Positions 16,492 through 25,258 are shown, counted from the stretch's first letter. The stretch is DNA of 64,000 nt from Actinomycetales bacterium (GCA_015655415.1 JAATFB010000105.1:1-64000); one strand, 5' to 3'. Notes: a model not told the origin generated them from the letters alone. Translations and numbers: made by a program.

Positions 16492-17404
16492 GGTTCTTCC
16501 TTTTCTTCGATGGCGTGCTGAAGGCGGCCGCGATGCGAGGCCACACTCGGGGGATGGCGCGAGACGAGTACGCGATGCCGAGCACAGAGAGGAAGACGAA
16601 CACCGCCGGGAAGACGGTCTCCCACCACTCGCCAAGCATGAGGTCGGACAGCCCGGAGGAGATCATGTAGCCCCATTCGGGTGTCGGCGCGTTCACTCCG
16701 ACGCCGATGAACCCGAGGCTGGCGAGGATGATCACGCAGTTGCCGAAGATGAGCGGCATGTTCCGCATCGCTGGGCCGATCGAGTTGGGGATGACGTGCA
16801 CGAAGGCGGCACGCGCCCTGCTCTCGCCGCCCAGCTCCGCGGCTTCCAGGTAGGCCTCGTTCCGCACGCGCAAGACCTCCATGCGCGTCAGCTTGATGGG
16901 CGCCTGTACCAGCGTGAGGACGATCGCGATCAGAAGGGAGAGGTCGGAGGCGCCCATGATCCCGACGACGACGATCGCGAGGATGATGTCGGGGATGGCG
17001 ACGATGTAGTCGCTGACCCGGTTCAGCGCACCGCCCAGCGCGCTCTGGATGCCGCGGCTGCGTTCCGAAAGACCGATGAAGGTGCCGACGAGGATGCCTA
17101 TGGCGGTCGCGCACACCGCGACCGTGATCCCGAATCGCACCGCGATGCGGGCGCCGAAGACCACTCGCGAGAACACGTCCATCCCGACCGAGTCGGTGCC
17201 GAACCAGAACTCGCCCGAGGGGGCGAGCCGGGTATCCGCGACCGTCTTCTCCGGGTCGTGCGGCGCGATCAGCGGCGCGAGTACCGCGACGAGCACGATC
17301 ACGATCAGCGGAAGGAACGCGGCTGCGGCGCCTCCCCAGGGGAAGTGGGTGCGGGCCGCCCTGGCCCGGGGGAGCAGCACCGCGGAGACGTGGGTTTCGG
17401 CCAT
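16484..17404 (-). CDS. ABC importer permease (DppC type)
   Basis: 306-residue inner-membrane permease of the DppC/OppC type with about six membrane segments. It has an N-terminal LAPLIAPHDP motif, GTDSVGMDVFSRVVFGAR near residue 70, and the EAA-type ATPase-contact loop EAAELGGESRARAAFVHVIPN. It forms the channel with the DppB-type subunit encoded just upstream (3-base gap) and is followed by the solute-binding gene. Confidence 0.9.
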   Translation of the reverse strand: MAETHVSAVLLPRARAARTHFPWGGAAAAFLPLIVIVLVAVLAPLIAPHDPEKTVADTRLAPSGEFWFGTDSVGMDVFSRVVFGARIAVRFGITVAVCATAIGILVGTFIGLSERSRGIQSALGGALNRVSDYIVAIPDIILAIVVVGIMGASDLSLLIAIVLTLVQAPIKLTRMEVLRVRNEAYLEAAELGGESRARAAFVHVIPNSIGPAMRNMPLIFGNCVIILASLGFIGVGVNAPTPEWGYMISSGLSDLMLGEWWETVFPAVFVFLSVLGIAYSSRAIPRVWPRIAAAFSTPSKKRKNLA

Positions 17405-17407
17405 GGT

Positions 17408-18454
17408 TCAGCTCTCCTCGCTCGATACGCCTGGTCGGCGGCGTGGGTCGAGCCACATGTTCACGAGGTCGACCGCCACGAACATGACCAGGCAGAAGAC
17501 GACGATGATGATCATGAAGCCCTGCAAGGTCGGGAAGTCGGCGGTGGACACCGCCCGTATGCCGAGCTGTCCGAGACCGCCGAACCCGAACAGGCTCTCG
17601 ATCGTGACCGCGCCGCCGATGAGCGAGCCGAAGAAGAGGCCGAAGATCACCACGACGCTGGACACCGACCGCCGCATGACGCTGAAGTAGATCCACTGCC
17701 TGCTCGCGCCTGCTGCCACCTGGAAGCGCGTCGCGGTCTGCGCGAGCTCGCGATCGAGGCCGCCGACGAACTGCGTGAGCAGGTTCGGGGTGTAGGTCAG
17801 GATCATCGCCCCGACCGGAAGGACGTACCTGAGCAGCGTCTGCCCGAGATCGGCGAAGTTCCCGGTGAGCACCTCGTCGAGAAGCGGGAAGCCGGTCACG
17901 AGGGGCAGGCTCTGTCCCGAGGCGACCCGCCCGAGAGGCGCGGGCAGCCAGCCGAGGATGACATAGAAGACGAGGATGCCGAAGATCGCCACGACGAACA
18001 CCGGGACGCTGGTGGCGAAGCCGGTCGTGAGACGGATGAAGCGGCGCAGTCCCTCGTTCGCGAAGCGGATGTAGAGGAAGCCGAGGACCATCGTCACCAC
18101 GAAGGCACCGCCGAGGCCGAGCATGATGATTTCGATGGTGGCGGGCAGGCGATCGAGCACCTCCCGGGTCACGGGCAGGTGTGTGTCGAGCGACGTGCCG
18201 AGACTGCCGTGAAGCAGGTTGCCCCAGAATCTGAGGAGCTGGTCCCACACCGAGCCGTCGAGCCCCATCTGGATGCGGAGGTTGTGCTCGAGCTCCGGCG
18301 TCTTGGGCTGGTTGATGGTGGCCAGCGCGACCGAGACGGGATCGCCGGGAAGCAGGCGGATGAGGAAGAAGGCGAGAGTGGCGAACACGAAGACGTCGAC
18401 GGGAAGGCGCATCACACGCACCATCCACCACTTGTTGCGCTGGTACCAGCTCAT
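17408..18454 (-). CDS. ABC importer permease (DppB type)
   Basis: 348-residue DppB/OppB-type permease. An N-terminal membrane helix is followed by FFLIRLLPGDPV, a large periplasmic loop and the family LTYTPNLLTQ and IESLFGFGGLGQL segments. The C-terminal DLVNMWLDPRRR is typical of these permeases. The ATG at 18454 overlaps the upstream ATPase stop (ATGA). It pairs with the DppC-type permease downstream. Confidence 0.9.
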   Translation of the reverse strand: MSWYQRNKWWMVRVMRLPVDVFVFATLAFFLIRLLPGDPVSVALATINQPKTPELEHNLRIQMGLDGSVWDQLLRFWGNLLHGSLGTSLDTHLPVTREVLDRLPATIEIIMLGLGGAFVVTMVLGFLYIRFANEGLRRFIRLTTGFATSVPVFVVAIFGILVFYVILGWLPAPLGRVASGQSLPLVTGFPLLDEVLTGNFADLGQTLLRYVLPVGAMILTYTPNLLTQFVGGLDRELAQTATRFQVAAGASRQWIYFSVMRRSVSSVVVIFGLFFGSLIGGAVTIESLFGFGGLGQLGIRAVSTADFPTLQGFMIIIVVFCLVMFVAVDLVNMWLDPRRRPGVSSEES

Positions 18455-19260
18455 CGGGCTGCCTCCAGGCTGACGGGGTCGGGGCCGGAGTAGGCGGACA
18501 GCAGCTCGCGGGTGTACGGGTGAGACGGCGCGGCGAGCACCTCGGCCACGTTCCCGCGCTCGACCACCGCACCCCGCTTCATCACGATGAGCTCGGAGCT
18601 GATGAAGGACACTGCCGGCAGTCCATGGGCCACGAACACCAGGCCCATCCCATGCCGGGAGACGTAGCTCTTGATGAGATTGAGCACGGTGCCCTGCACG
18701 GAGACGTCGAGAGCCGAGACGACCTCGTCGCAGATCAGCAGTCGTGGCTCGACGACGAGGGCGCGCGCCAGGGAGAAACGCTGCCGCTGACCGCCGGAGA
18801 GCTGGTGGGGACGGCGGCCGAACATGGCCGGGTCGAGTGCGAGCTCGTCGGCGATGCGCCGCAGGCGCGACCGGACCTCGTGTGGATCGGTCACTCCGCA
18901 CAGGAACCGCAACGGGGTGGCGACCGCCTCGAAGAGCGTCTGGCGCGGATCGAACGACGACGAGGTGTCCTGTGCGACGTACTGCACCCGGCGCCGATAC
19001 TCGAGGCGCCCCGTCCTGCTGGACAGCCAGTCGACGACCGGCCGGCCGTTGAACTCGATCGTTCCCGCGGTGGGCTTCTCCAGGCCGACGATCATCCTCG
19101 CGAGCGTGGACTTCCCTGAGCCGGATTCACCTATGACCCCTAGCCGGGAGTCGGATCGCACCTCGAGCTCGATCGGCTGCACGGCGGTGATCCGGCGCCG
19201 ACGGTGGCCGAAGTCCTTCCGCACGCCGGCGAGCCTCAGCGTGAAGGCCTCCTGGCTCAT
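18451..19260 (-). CDS. ABC importer ATP-binding subunit (DppF type)
   Basis: 269-residue ATPase: Walker A GESGSGKST, Q-loop AQDTSSSFDPRQ, signature LSGGQRQR, Walker B LLICDE and switch histidine in VFVAHGL. The C-terminal HPYTRELL is the oligopeptide-transporter-type tail. It forms a heterodimer with the ATPase of the next upstream gene. The start at ATG 19260 overlaps that gene's stop (ATGA). A longer frame upstream reads through the neighbour and was rejected. Confidence 0.9.
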   Translation of the reverse strand: MSQEAFTLRLAGVRKDFGHRRRRITAVQPIELEVRSDSRLGVIGESGSGKSTLARMIVGLEKPTAGTIEFNGRPVVDWLSSRTGRLEYRRRVQYVAQDTSSSFDPRQTLFEAVATPLRFLCGVTDPHEVRSRLRRIADELALDPAMFGRRPHQLSGGQRQRFSLARALVVEPRLLICDEVVSALDVSVQGTVLNLIKSYVSRHGMGLVFVAHGLPAVSFISSELIVMKRGAVVERGNVAEVLAAPSHPYTRELLSAYSGPDPVSLEAAR

Positions 19261-20141
19261 GGCACGGTCTCCAGGACGGGCAGGCTCGATGTGGTCAGGG
19301 TGGGCAGCACGTCGAGCGCGTGGTCGCCGAGCCGTGGCACGCAGCGCATCAGCGCCTGCGTGTACGACGACCGCTCTGGCGACATCAGCTCGGCGGTCGC
19401 GCACAGATCCTGCACCTCGCCGCGGTACAGGACGAGGGTGCGGTCGGTGTACTCGCGCGCCAGGTCGACATCGTGCGTGATCATGATCAGGGCGGTCCCG
19501 AGCTCCTGGGTGAGGCCGAGGACGAGGTCCATCACCTTGCGGCTCACTGATGCGTCGAGGGCCGAGGTCGGCTCGTCGGCGATCAGCGCCTTGGGCGCAC
19601 TGCAGAGGGCGAGGGCGATCATGACGCGCTGCCGCATGCCTCCGGACAGCTCGTAGGGGCGCAGCCTCAGCACGCGCTCCGGCTCGTGTATGCCGACCTT
19701 CTCGGTCCAGTTCAGGGCCGCACGACGGGCCTCCGCGCGCCCCAGGCCCGATCCGGCTTTCAGCACCGTTCGGAACTGGTGGGAGATCGACGCCACCGGG
19801 TCGAGCGAGGTCATCGCGTCCTGGAAGATCATGGACACGCCCTCGCGCCGACGCGGGATGACGCTCTTGTCGGCGCGCAGATCGACCGGCCGGCCCCCGA
19901 TGCGTGCGGACTCACACGAGATCTCTGCGACATGGCGGGGGAGCAGCCCGGCGAGCGCGAGCGCGAGCGTCGACTTCCCGGATCCTGACTCGCCGACGAT
20001 CGCCAGACGCTCTGAGGTGCTGAGCCGGAAGCTGACGTCGCTCACTGCGGGGACCGTGCCGTCGTCGGTCACGTAGCAGACGGACATCCGGTCGATGGCC
20101 ATCGCTTCGCGTGCATCGGGTGCATTCGGGAGGGAATCCAC
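19257..20141 (-). CDS. ABC importer ATP-binding subunit (DppD type)
   Basis: 294-residue ATPase: Walker A GESGSGKST, MIFQDAMTSLDP (Q-loop), signature LSGGMRQRV, Walker B ALIADEPTSALD and ITHDVD histidine. It is the first gene of the 15-gene minus-strand operon, transcribed away from the divergent LysR gene. A later in-frame ATG (20102) is possible, but 20141 leaves a normal 290-base divergent promoter region. Confidence 0.9.
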   Translation of the reverse strand: MDSLPNAPDAREAMAIDRMSVCYVTDDGTVPAVSDVSFRLSTSERLAIVGESGSGKSTLALALAGLLPRHVAEISCESARIGGRPVDLRADKSVIPRRREGVSMIFQDAMTSLDPVASISHQFRTVLKAGSGLGRAEARRAALNWTEKVGIHEPERVLRLRPYELSGGMRQRVMIALALCSAPKALIADEPTSALDASVSRKVMDLVLGLTQELGTALIMITHDVDLAREYTDRTLVLYRGEVQDLCATAELMSPERSSYTQALMRCVPRLGDHALDVLPTLTTSSLPVLETVP

Positions 20142-20432
20142 GGTGTCCTTCCGTCGTGGGGCGGCGTTGGGGTCGTCCTCGACGCTACGGAGGGCATGTT
20201 TCGCCGACGTTTATTCGGGATACGGCATCCGACTGGCGGCCAATCCCATTGCTTATGGCTGATCGCGGATCTGTAATCCCGGCGATGACAGCGCGAAATC
20301 CCGGCGAAACAGGCCTGTCATAACCTGACGCAGTTAGTGATCGGGCGATGCGGCGCGGCACCCGTCGAACTCGCGCGAGTCTGGCTGAGCGCCGGGTCCA
20401 CACGCCCTTCGCGGTCGCGGCAGGACGGCAGG
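20142..20432. promoter_or_regulatory. Divergent control region, importer/pxp operon and LysR gene
   Basis: 291-base gap between the operon's first gene and the LysR start. It holds a perfect 10-bp palindrome ACAGGCCTGT (20309-20318), an imperfect 15-bp palindrome CTGATCGCGGATCTG (20259-20273), and a local AT-rich drop (TTTATTCGGGATACGG near 20210) with T-N11-A spacing of the LysR-box type. No clear sigma-A promoter pair could be chosen by eye. Any of these could be the LysR site; this is inferred from position. Confidence 0.4.
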
Positions 20433-21395
20433 ATGGACACTCGGAAGCTCCGGTACTTCGTCGACATCGTCGACGCGGGCAGCATCAGTCGTGCGGCCGA
20501 CTTCCTGAACCTTGCTCAGCCAGCACTGAGTCAGCATCTGGCGTCCCTGGAGACGGAGTTCGGACGTAGGCTGCTGGTCCGGACGAGGCGCGGCGTCTCG
20601 CCGACTCCGGAGGGACAGCTGCTGTACCGCTATGCGCAGGGGATCCTTCGTCTCGAGCACGCGGTGACGGTCGAGATGAAGAGCGCGCCTAGCGGTCTCT
20701 CCGGTCAGGTGTCGATTGGTCTCGGCTCCTACAGCTGCGCCAACGAGTTCGGCGTGCGCATCCTGCACACGGTGCAGCAGCTGTATCCCGACGTCTCCCT
20801 CCTCTACATCGACAACCTCACCGTGATCTTCAGCAAGGCGATCAAGATGGGGTTGCTCGACGCCGCGATCATCTACGATGCGGGCCCGATCTCGGGCGTT
20901 CGCTTCGAGCCGATCCGTACCGAGGACATCTACCTCGTGGCGGCGCCGGGGCTGCGCGTCGTCGAGCCGGGCGCGACCGAGATCACAGTGGACGAGCTCA
21001 GCGCGCTCGAGGTGTTCCTTCCGCCGAGTCACCATGTGCTTCGCCAGATCGTCGAGCGCGGCTTCGCCCAGGCCGGCCAGGAGCTGCGCATTCGTGCGGA
21101 GATCGCGCCGCCGAGCGGGCTCTACCACGCCGTGGCTGCTGGTCTCGGGGTCGCATGCCTGCCGAGATCGGTGGCCGAGGAAATATTCCGCGATGACGGG
21201 TTCCAGATCCTTCGCATCGTCGAGCCGTCGATGAGCGCTACCTTCGCGCTGTGCACCTCCGACAGGCAGCCCATGTCAGAGGCGGCGGCGGCCGTGATCG
21301 GTCTGCTCCGGGACGAGATCAACGCATCGAGGAATCCGGCGGGGCCGCCCGGCGTCCCCGTCGAGCTGCCCCGGCGGCTGAGGGCGGCCGGGTGA
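20433..21395 (+). CDS. LysR-family transcriptional regulator
   Basis: 320-residue LysR regulator. Residues 1-60 are the winged helix (LRYFVDIVDAGSISRAADFLNLAQPALSQ-type motif), followed by the LRRKxG-equivalent GRRLLVRTRRGVSPTPEG and a periplasmic-binding-like effector domain. Start ATG 20433 was chosen because it gives the canonical MDTRKLRYF beginning; an ATG at 20337 would add 32 atypical residues. It diverges from the importer/pxp/biotin operon, which it probably controls. The effector is unknown. Confidence 0.9.
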   Translation: MDTRKLRYFVDIVDAGSISRAADFLNLAQPALSQHLASLETEFGRRLLVRTRRGVSPTPEGQLLYRYAQGILRLEHAVTVEMKSAPSGLSGQVSIGLGSYSCANEFGVRILHTVQQLYPDVSLLYIDNLTVIFSKAIKMGLLDAAIIYDAGPISGVRFEPIRTEDIYLVAAPGLRVVEPGATEITVDELSALEVFLPPSHHVLRQIVERGFAQAGQELRIRAEIAPPSGLYHAVAAGLGVACLPRSVAEEIFRDDGFQILRIVEPSMSATFALCTSDRQPMSEAAAAVIGLLRDEINASRNPAGPPGVPVELPRRLRAAG

Positions 21396-21407
21396 GCCGC
21401 GCTCCCG

Positions 21408-22328
21408 TCACGTCAGCAGCGCCGCGACGGCCAGGAGCACGGGCACCGAGATCACCGTCGTGGCCATGATCGTGTTGATGGACATCGCCTCGCGGCGCCC
21501 GAATCGCACCGCGACGTTGTAGACGTTCTGCGCGGTCGGCAGCGCCGCGACCACGACTATGGGGAACAGCTGGGCGTCGGGGAGGTGGAACGCGTACCGT
21601 CCGGCGACGAACGCGACGGCGGGCATCACGAACGCCTTGATGACGGTCGACACGGTGATCTCGTGCTTCCCAGCCCCCCAATGGAGCAGGCTGCGACCTC
21701 GCAACGCCATCCCGAAGGTGATGAGGAACAGGGGGACACTGGCCCCGCCCACAATCTCGAACGGCTGCACGACCTGGTCTGGAAGCCGGAAGCCGGAGAC
21801 CGCGACGGCCAGGCCGCCGAGCGCCGCGATGATCGCGGGGTTGCGGAACGGCTGCAGCAGCACGGTCTTCGCGTCGATCTTCTCCTGCGTCGACAGGTCC
21901 AGCAGGATGAGGCAGGTCGGCGTCAGCACCACCGTCTGCAGGAGCATCACCGGCGCGACGTACTGGGCCGACCCCAGCACGTACACCGCCACCGGCAGTC
22001 CTATGTTCCCCGCGTTGGCCTGCACCGAGGCGAGGACGCCGATGACTGTGTCGGGCAGCGGCTTCCGCAGGAACAAGCCCGACACCGTGATGTACGCGAT
22101 CGCCGCGAAGGCCATCGAGACGATCGTGACGACCACGCCACGTGAGAAGAGCACGCCGACATCCGCCTTGACCATCACGGTGAACAGCAGGCATGGGCTG
22201 GCGACGAAGTAGATCAGCCGGGACAGGGGCACGAGCGCGCCGTCGCCGATCAGGCCGGTGCGTTGGATGAGGTATCCGAGCGCGATGACGACCCCGATGA
22301 TCGCGAATCCCGAGAAGACCCCGCTCAC
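21408..22328 (-). CDS. AEC-family transporter (auxin efflux carrier type)
   Basis: 306-residue membrane protein of the AEC family with about ten hydrophobic segments arranged as two five-helix halves, including ANAGNIGLPVAVY and ALPTAQNVYNVAVRFGR, which match the broken-helix asparagine/proline motifs of AEC transporters. Members export or import organic acids such as malate or malonate. The start is GTG 22328, overlapping the aldo-keto reductase stop (GTGA). It converges with the LysR gene (13-base gap). The substrate is unknown. Confidence 0.82.
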   Translation of the reverse strand: MSGVFSGFAIIGVVIALGYLIQRTGLIGDGALVPLSRLIYFVASPCLLFTVMVKADVGVLFSRGVVVTIVSMAFAAIAYITVSGLFLRKPLPDTVIGVLASVQANAGNIGLPVAVYVLGSAQYVAPVMLLQTVVLTPTCLILLDLSTQEKIDAKTVLLQPFRNPAIIAALGGLAVAVSGFRLPDQVVQPFEIVGGASVPLFLITFGMALRGRSLLHWGAGKHEITVSTVIKAFVMPAVAFVAGRYAFHLPDAQLFPIVVVAALPTAQNVYNVAVRFGRREAMSINTIMATTVISVPVLLAVAALLT

Positions 22329-23134
22329 GAGACGCTGGCGGCAGCGAGGGCGTCGATCGCCCTCATCTCCTCGTCCGCGAGGCGGAACCCGAACACGTCG
22401 AGGTTCTCCGCCATCCGAGCGGGCTCCGCCGACTTCGGCACCGCGGCGACTCCGTGCTGGAGGTCCCATCTGAGGATCACCTGGGCCGGCGTGCGACCGT
22501 GTCTTCTGGCCGTCTCCACCAGCACCGGGTGATCCAGGGGGGTTGTCCGCAACGGGCTGTGGGCGCACAGCATGATTCCGCGTTCCGCGCATGCCGCGAG
22601 GTAGTTCTCGTCGAACTCGTTCGGCCCCCAGGAGCGCTGCACCAGGTCGGGCGCGGTCCCGGTGGACTCGATGAGCCGGTCGATCTGCGCGATGGAGTAG
22701 TTGCTGACGCCGATCGCCGACACGAGCCCGTCGTCGCGTGCCCGGATCAGCTCGCGCCACGATCCGACACCAGCCGAGCCGCCTGGGGGCCAGTGGATGA
22801 GCCACAGATCGACTCGGCTCAGCCGCAGCCGTCTCAGGCTGCCGAGGAGGGCCTCGCGTTCGTGGCCGACCTGATCCGTCGCGAGCTTGGTGGTGACGAG
22901 CACGTCGGTTCCGGTCGCCCGAGCCTCCGCGACGGCGGCACCGACAGCGTCCTCGTTGCGGTATCGCATGGCCGTGTCCACGCTCCGGTAGCCGAGAGCG
23001 ATCGCGGATTCGACCGCACGACGGGCCGTCTCACCGCGCAACGGAAAGGTGCCGAATCCGATCATCGGAAGCTCCAGCCCAAAGCCCAGGCGTACCGAGG
23101 CGGCCTCCGAACCCTTCTCATCCATCGCCATCAC
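22325..23134 (-). CDS. Aldo/keto reductase (2,5-diketo-D-gluconate reductase-like)
   Basis: 269-residue AKR. The catalytic tetrad is visible as Asp and Tyr in DTAMRYRNED, Lys in VTTKL and His in LIHWP. The NADPH-binding part is at SAIGVSNYS and VPKSAEPARMAENLDVF. These enzymes reduce aldehydes and ketones; the substrate is not fixed. ATG 23134 overlaps the preceding gene's stop; ATG 23131 is an alternative. Confidence 0.87.
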   Translation of the reverse strand: MMAMDEKGSEAASVRLGFGLELPMIGFGTFPLRGETARRAVESAIALGYRSVDTAMRYRNEDAVGAAVAEARATGTDVLVTTKLATDQVGHEREALLGSLRRLRLSRVDLWLIHWPPGGSAGVGSWRELIRARDDGLVSAIGVSNYSIAQIDRLIESTGTAPDLVQRSWGPNEFDENYLAACAERGIMLCAHSPLRTTPLDHPVLVETARRHGRTPAQVILRWDLQHGVAAVPKSAEPARMAENLDVFGFRLADEEMRAIDALAAASVS

Positions 23135-23871
23135 CGCAGCTCGATCAGTCGCATGGGGACGCCGTCGAGCCGCTCGGCGCTGTCCACGTGCACGGTGGCC
23201 TGGAATACGATGCCGCCATGCGCGCTGTCCGCCGTGGCGCTGACGACGATGACGTCGGTTCCATCCAATGCCTTCGTCGCGTCGGCCGTCTCGAACGCCG
23301 AGCCTCCGGCCAAGCGCAGCACGGCGAGCGTCTCACGCCGGAGCGTTCCGCGTCGGCGTTCCACGGCCGCCAGGAAGGCCGACTCGAGCACGAGCGGGGT
23401 GACGCCGGCGGCGACCTGGTCGAGCACACCACGGAGCGCGTCGGCCAGTGTCGCCGCATCGTGTCGCAGCTGCGCCGACGGCTCGTCGAGCACCATGGTG
23501 GCAGCGACGGTACCCGCAGTGCCGGCCACGTTCACCGTGATCGCGAAGGCGATCGGTGCCTGTGCGGCGAGCCTCTCGTCCTCCCGGTGCGCGCCGAGCA
23601 CGGTCAGGGCATCCTGGTGCCATGCCGGATCCCGTCTGGGGAACGTGTTGTCCGGCGCCGGCCCACCGCCAGCGCTCCGTACGGACCGCAGCACGTTCGC
23701 GGCGATCTCTGCAGGGGTGAGCGCAGGCGTCATCCTGTCGACGACCGCGGTGTATCCGACCTCCGCGACACGAGTCGCCTCGCGCACGGCGGAGACCGAA
23801 GGGCGCATGCCGGTGTCCGTTCTCACCGCGCTCGCCAGTCGGAAGGGATCGTCGCATGCGGTCTCATGCAT
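23131..23871 (-). CDS. Uncharacterised protein with weak M24-like fold pattern
   Basis: 246 residues, not confidently recognised. Residues 25-160 have the helix and strand pattern of the M24 (creatinase/aminopeptidase P) fold: an early SAVREATRVAEVGYTAVVDRM helix region, ALTPAEIAANVLRSV, then a long helix near AATLADALRGVLDQVAAGVTPL. However, the metal-binding Asp/Asp/His/Glu residues of M24 enzymes are not in place, so it is probably not an active peptidase. It is the first gene of a three-gene operon with an aldo-keto reductase and an AEC transporter, overlapping the next gene by 4 bases. The first ATG is close to a TAGCGT box (23880-23875), so the true start may be later. Confidence 0.5.
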   Translation of the reverse strand: MHETACDDPFRLASAVRTDTGMRPSVSAVREATRVAEVGYTAVVDRMTPALTPAEIAANVLRSVRSAGGGPAPDNTFPRRDPAWHQDALTVLGAHREDERLAAQAPIAFAITVNVAGTAGTVAATMVLDEPSAQLRHDAATLADALRGVLDQVAAGVTPLVLESAFLAAVERRRGTLRRETLAVLRLAGGSAFETADATKALDGTDVIVVSATADSAHGGIVFQATVHVDSAERLDGVPMRLIELR

Positions 23872-23932
23872 GGCACGCTAGAGGAGGCTCGGCTCCACCA
23901 CCTAGAGCAGTTGTCGGTGCCCCTATAAGGCG

Positions 23933-24475
23933 ATGCCGTCCCTCGCGACGAGGGTGCCCGCCGAGCATGCATCGGTCCTCCGGGCTGTCAGAACGTGGGG
24001 GAGGGGGGCCATCGTGGCCGTTGTGGTGCGCAGGGCTGGCCGCGTGATCGCGATCTGCCAGCGGCGGGTGCTGCTCATGACGAGCGCGGACCCGTCTGGC
24101 GAGTCGCCAGGGTGGATGTTCACCATCGGAGGCGGATCCGAGCCCGGTGAGTCGACCGAGCAGGCTGCGCGACGCGAGGCCTACGAGGAGGCAGGAATGA
24201 CGCTGCCCGCCGACCTCGGGCCGGTGGTCCTGCGACGTCACGCCGAGTTCGACCTCGGTGGGGATCACTACACGCAGGAGGAGGACTATTGGATCGTGCA
24301 CGTGGAATCGCCGGAGCTGTCGACCGGCGGCTGGACTCAGCAGGAACGGCGCGACATCAAGGAGCTGCGCTGGTGGTCGCTCGACGAGCTCAGGTCGAGT
24401 CCGCTGCAGGTGTTCCCCGAGAACCTCCTCAAGCTCGTCGAGGCGGCGCTGCAGCGACCTCCTTCCCGTTCATAG
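23933..24475 (+). CDS. Nudix hydrolase
   Basis: Nudix protein of up to 180 residues. The box GGGSEPGESTEQAARREAYEEAGM fits G-x5-E-x7-REU-x-E-E-x-G-U, near residues 66-88. It hydrolyses a nucleoside diphosphate derivative; the target is not known. The start is uncertain. ATG 23933 lies only 3 bases after a TATAAG box (23924-23929), and GTG 23954 is an in-frame alternative. It diverges from the M24-like gene. Confidence 0.82.
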   Translation: MPSLATRVPAEHASVLRAVRTWGRGAIVAVVVRRAGRVIAICQRRVLLMTSADPSGESPGWMFTIGGGSEPGESTEQAARREAYEEAGMTLPADLGPVVLRRHAEFDLGGDHYTQEEDYWIVHVESPELSTGGWTQQERRDIKELRWWSLDELRSSPLQVFPENLLKLVEAALQRPPSRS

Positions 24476-24615
24476 GTGGACACCCCCGATGATCGGATGC
24501 GATGCCCCAGGCGCGTTGAACCGGTCTCGGCGAGGATGAGGGCTCGACGAAGGACGCCACCTACCGGGACCCACGATCCCAGTGCAGAGGCCGGTCAGTC
24601 TCCCTGCGCACTCTC

Positions 24616-24655
24616 CGCGCGAGGGGAACGTGAGGTGATCCGTTCCCCTCGCGCG
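24616..24655. terminator. Perfect 15-bp hairpin at start of FtsX-like fragment
   Basis: CGCGCGAGGGGAACG (24616-24630) is exactly complementary to CGTTCCCCTCGCGCG (24641-24655), with a 10-base loop. It lies 141 bases after the Nudix stop. There is no T tract. The loop contains the GTG (24635-24637) that best fits as start of the next reading frame. It may act as a terminator, as a translational control hairpin, or as both. Confidence 0.5.
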
Positions 24656-25258
24656 AGTGCACGGATCGGCATCGCGTCGATCCGTGGCCTCGTGCTTGTC
24701 GTCGTCGCCTCCACCCTGCTCGGTGCCTGCGCGAACATCGCATCCACATGGATGGCCCAGCGCTCTGATCCGGCGGCAACGTCCGGGGTGCGGGATGTCC
24801 TCCTGCAGCTCGCGGTCATGATCCCGGGGTTCAGCGGCGTGGCCGCGATCGTCGTTCTCAGCGCGGTGGCCTCCGTCGCCGTTCAGAGCGATCATGAGCG
24901 CTACGCCAGGTGGCAGCTCATCGGCATCACACCGGGCGGGGTGCGTGGCGTCCTCGCCCTCCAGCTCACGTTCCTGTCCCTGCTGGGCGGAATCATCGGC
25001 CTCCTGATTGCCGTGGTTCTCGCGCAGCCCACGATCGATCTGGTCGTCCACGCCATCGAGGCGGCGGCCGACACAGTCTCGCCGGCCCGCGCTTCCACCT
25101 CAGGAACAGCATTGCTGGCGGCCTGGGCGATTATCGTCGTGATCGTCCTCGTCAGCGGCCTCGCGCCGGGTCGCCGTTACCCGCGCCAGCCCCTCAGACG
25201 CCTCTCGTATCGTCGGCTCGGCGCTAGGACGGGGCCATCCGATCCTTCGGCCGCATAG
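24635..25258 (+). pseudogene. Fragment of FtsX-like ABC permease
   Basis: About 207 residues from GTG 24635 (the frame is open back to 24476, but that part has no membrane-protein character). Four hydrophobic segments (around 24680-24735, 24800-24880, 24960-25020 and 25110-25160) and the segment HERYARWQLIGITPGGVRGVLALQ match the FtsX/MacB permease domain (the loop RxxQWxLLRxxGxTPxQVRR). Full-length relatives have two such domains and a partner ATPase; neither is present here. The last 82 bases run antisense into the end of the GNAT gene. I read this as a truncated remnant, or as a solitary short permease. Confidence 0.5.

Noticed and set aside
16343-18493. 716-residue plus-strand frame over the importer permeases
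   Set aside because: Antisense shadow with Asp/Glu/Arg/His repeats typical of reversed GC-rich membrane genes.
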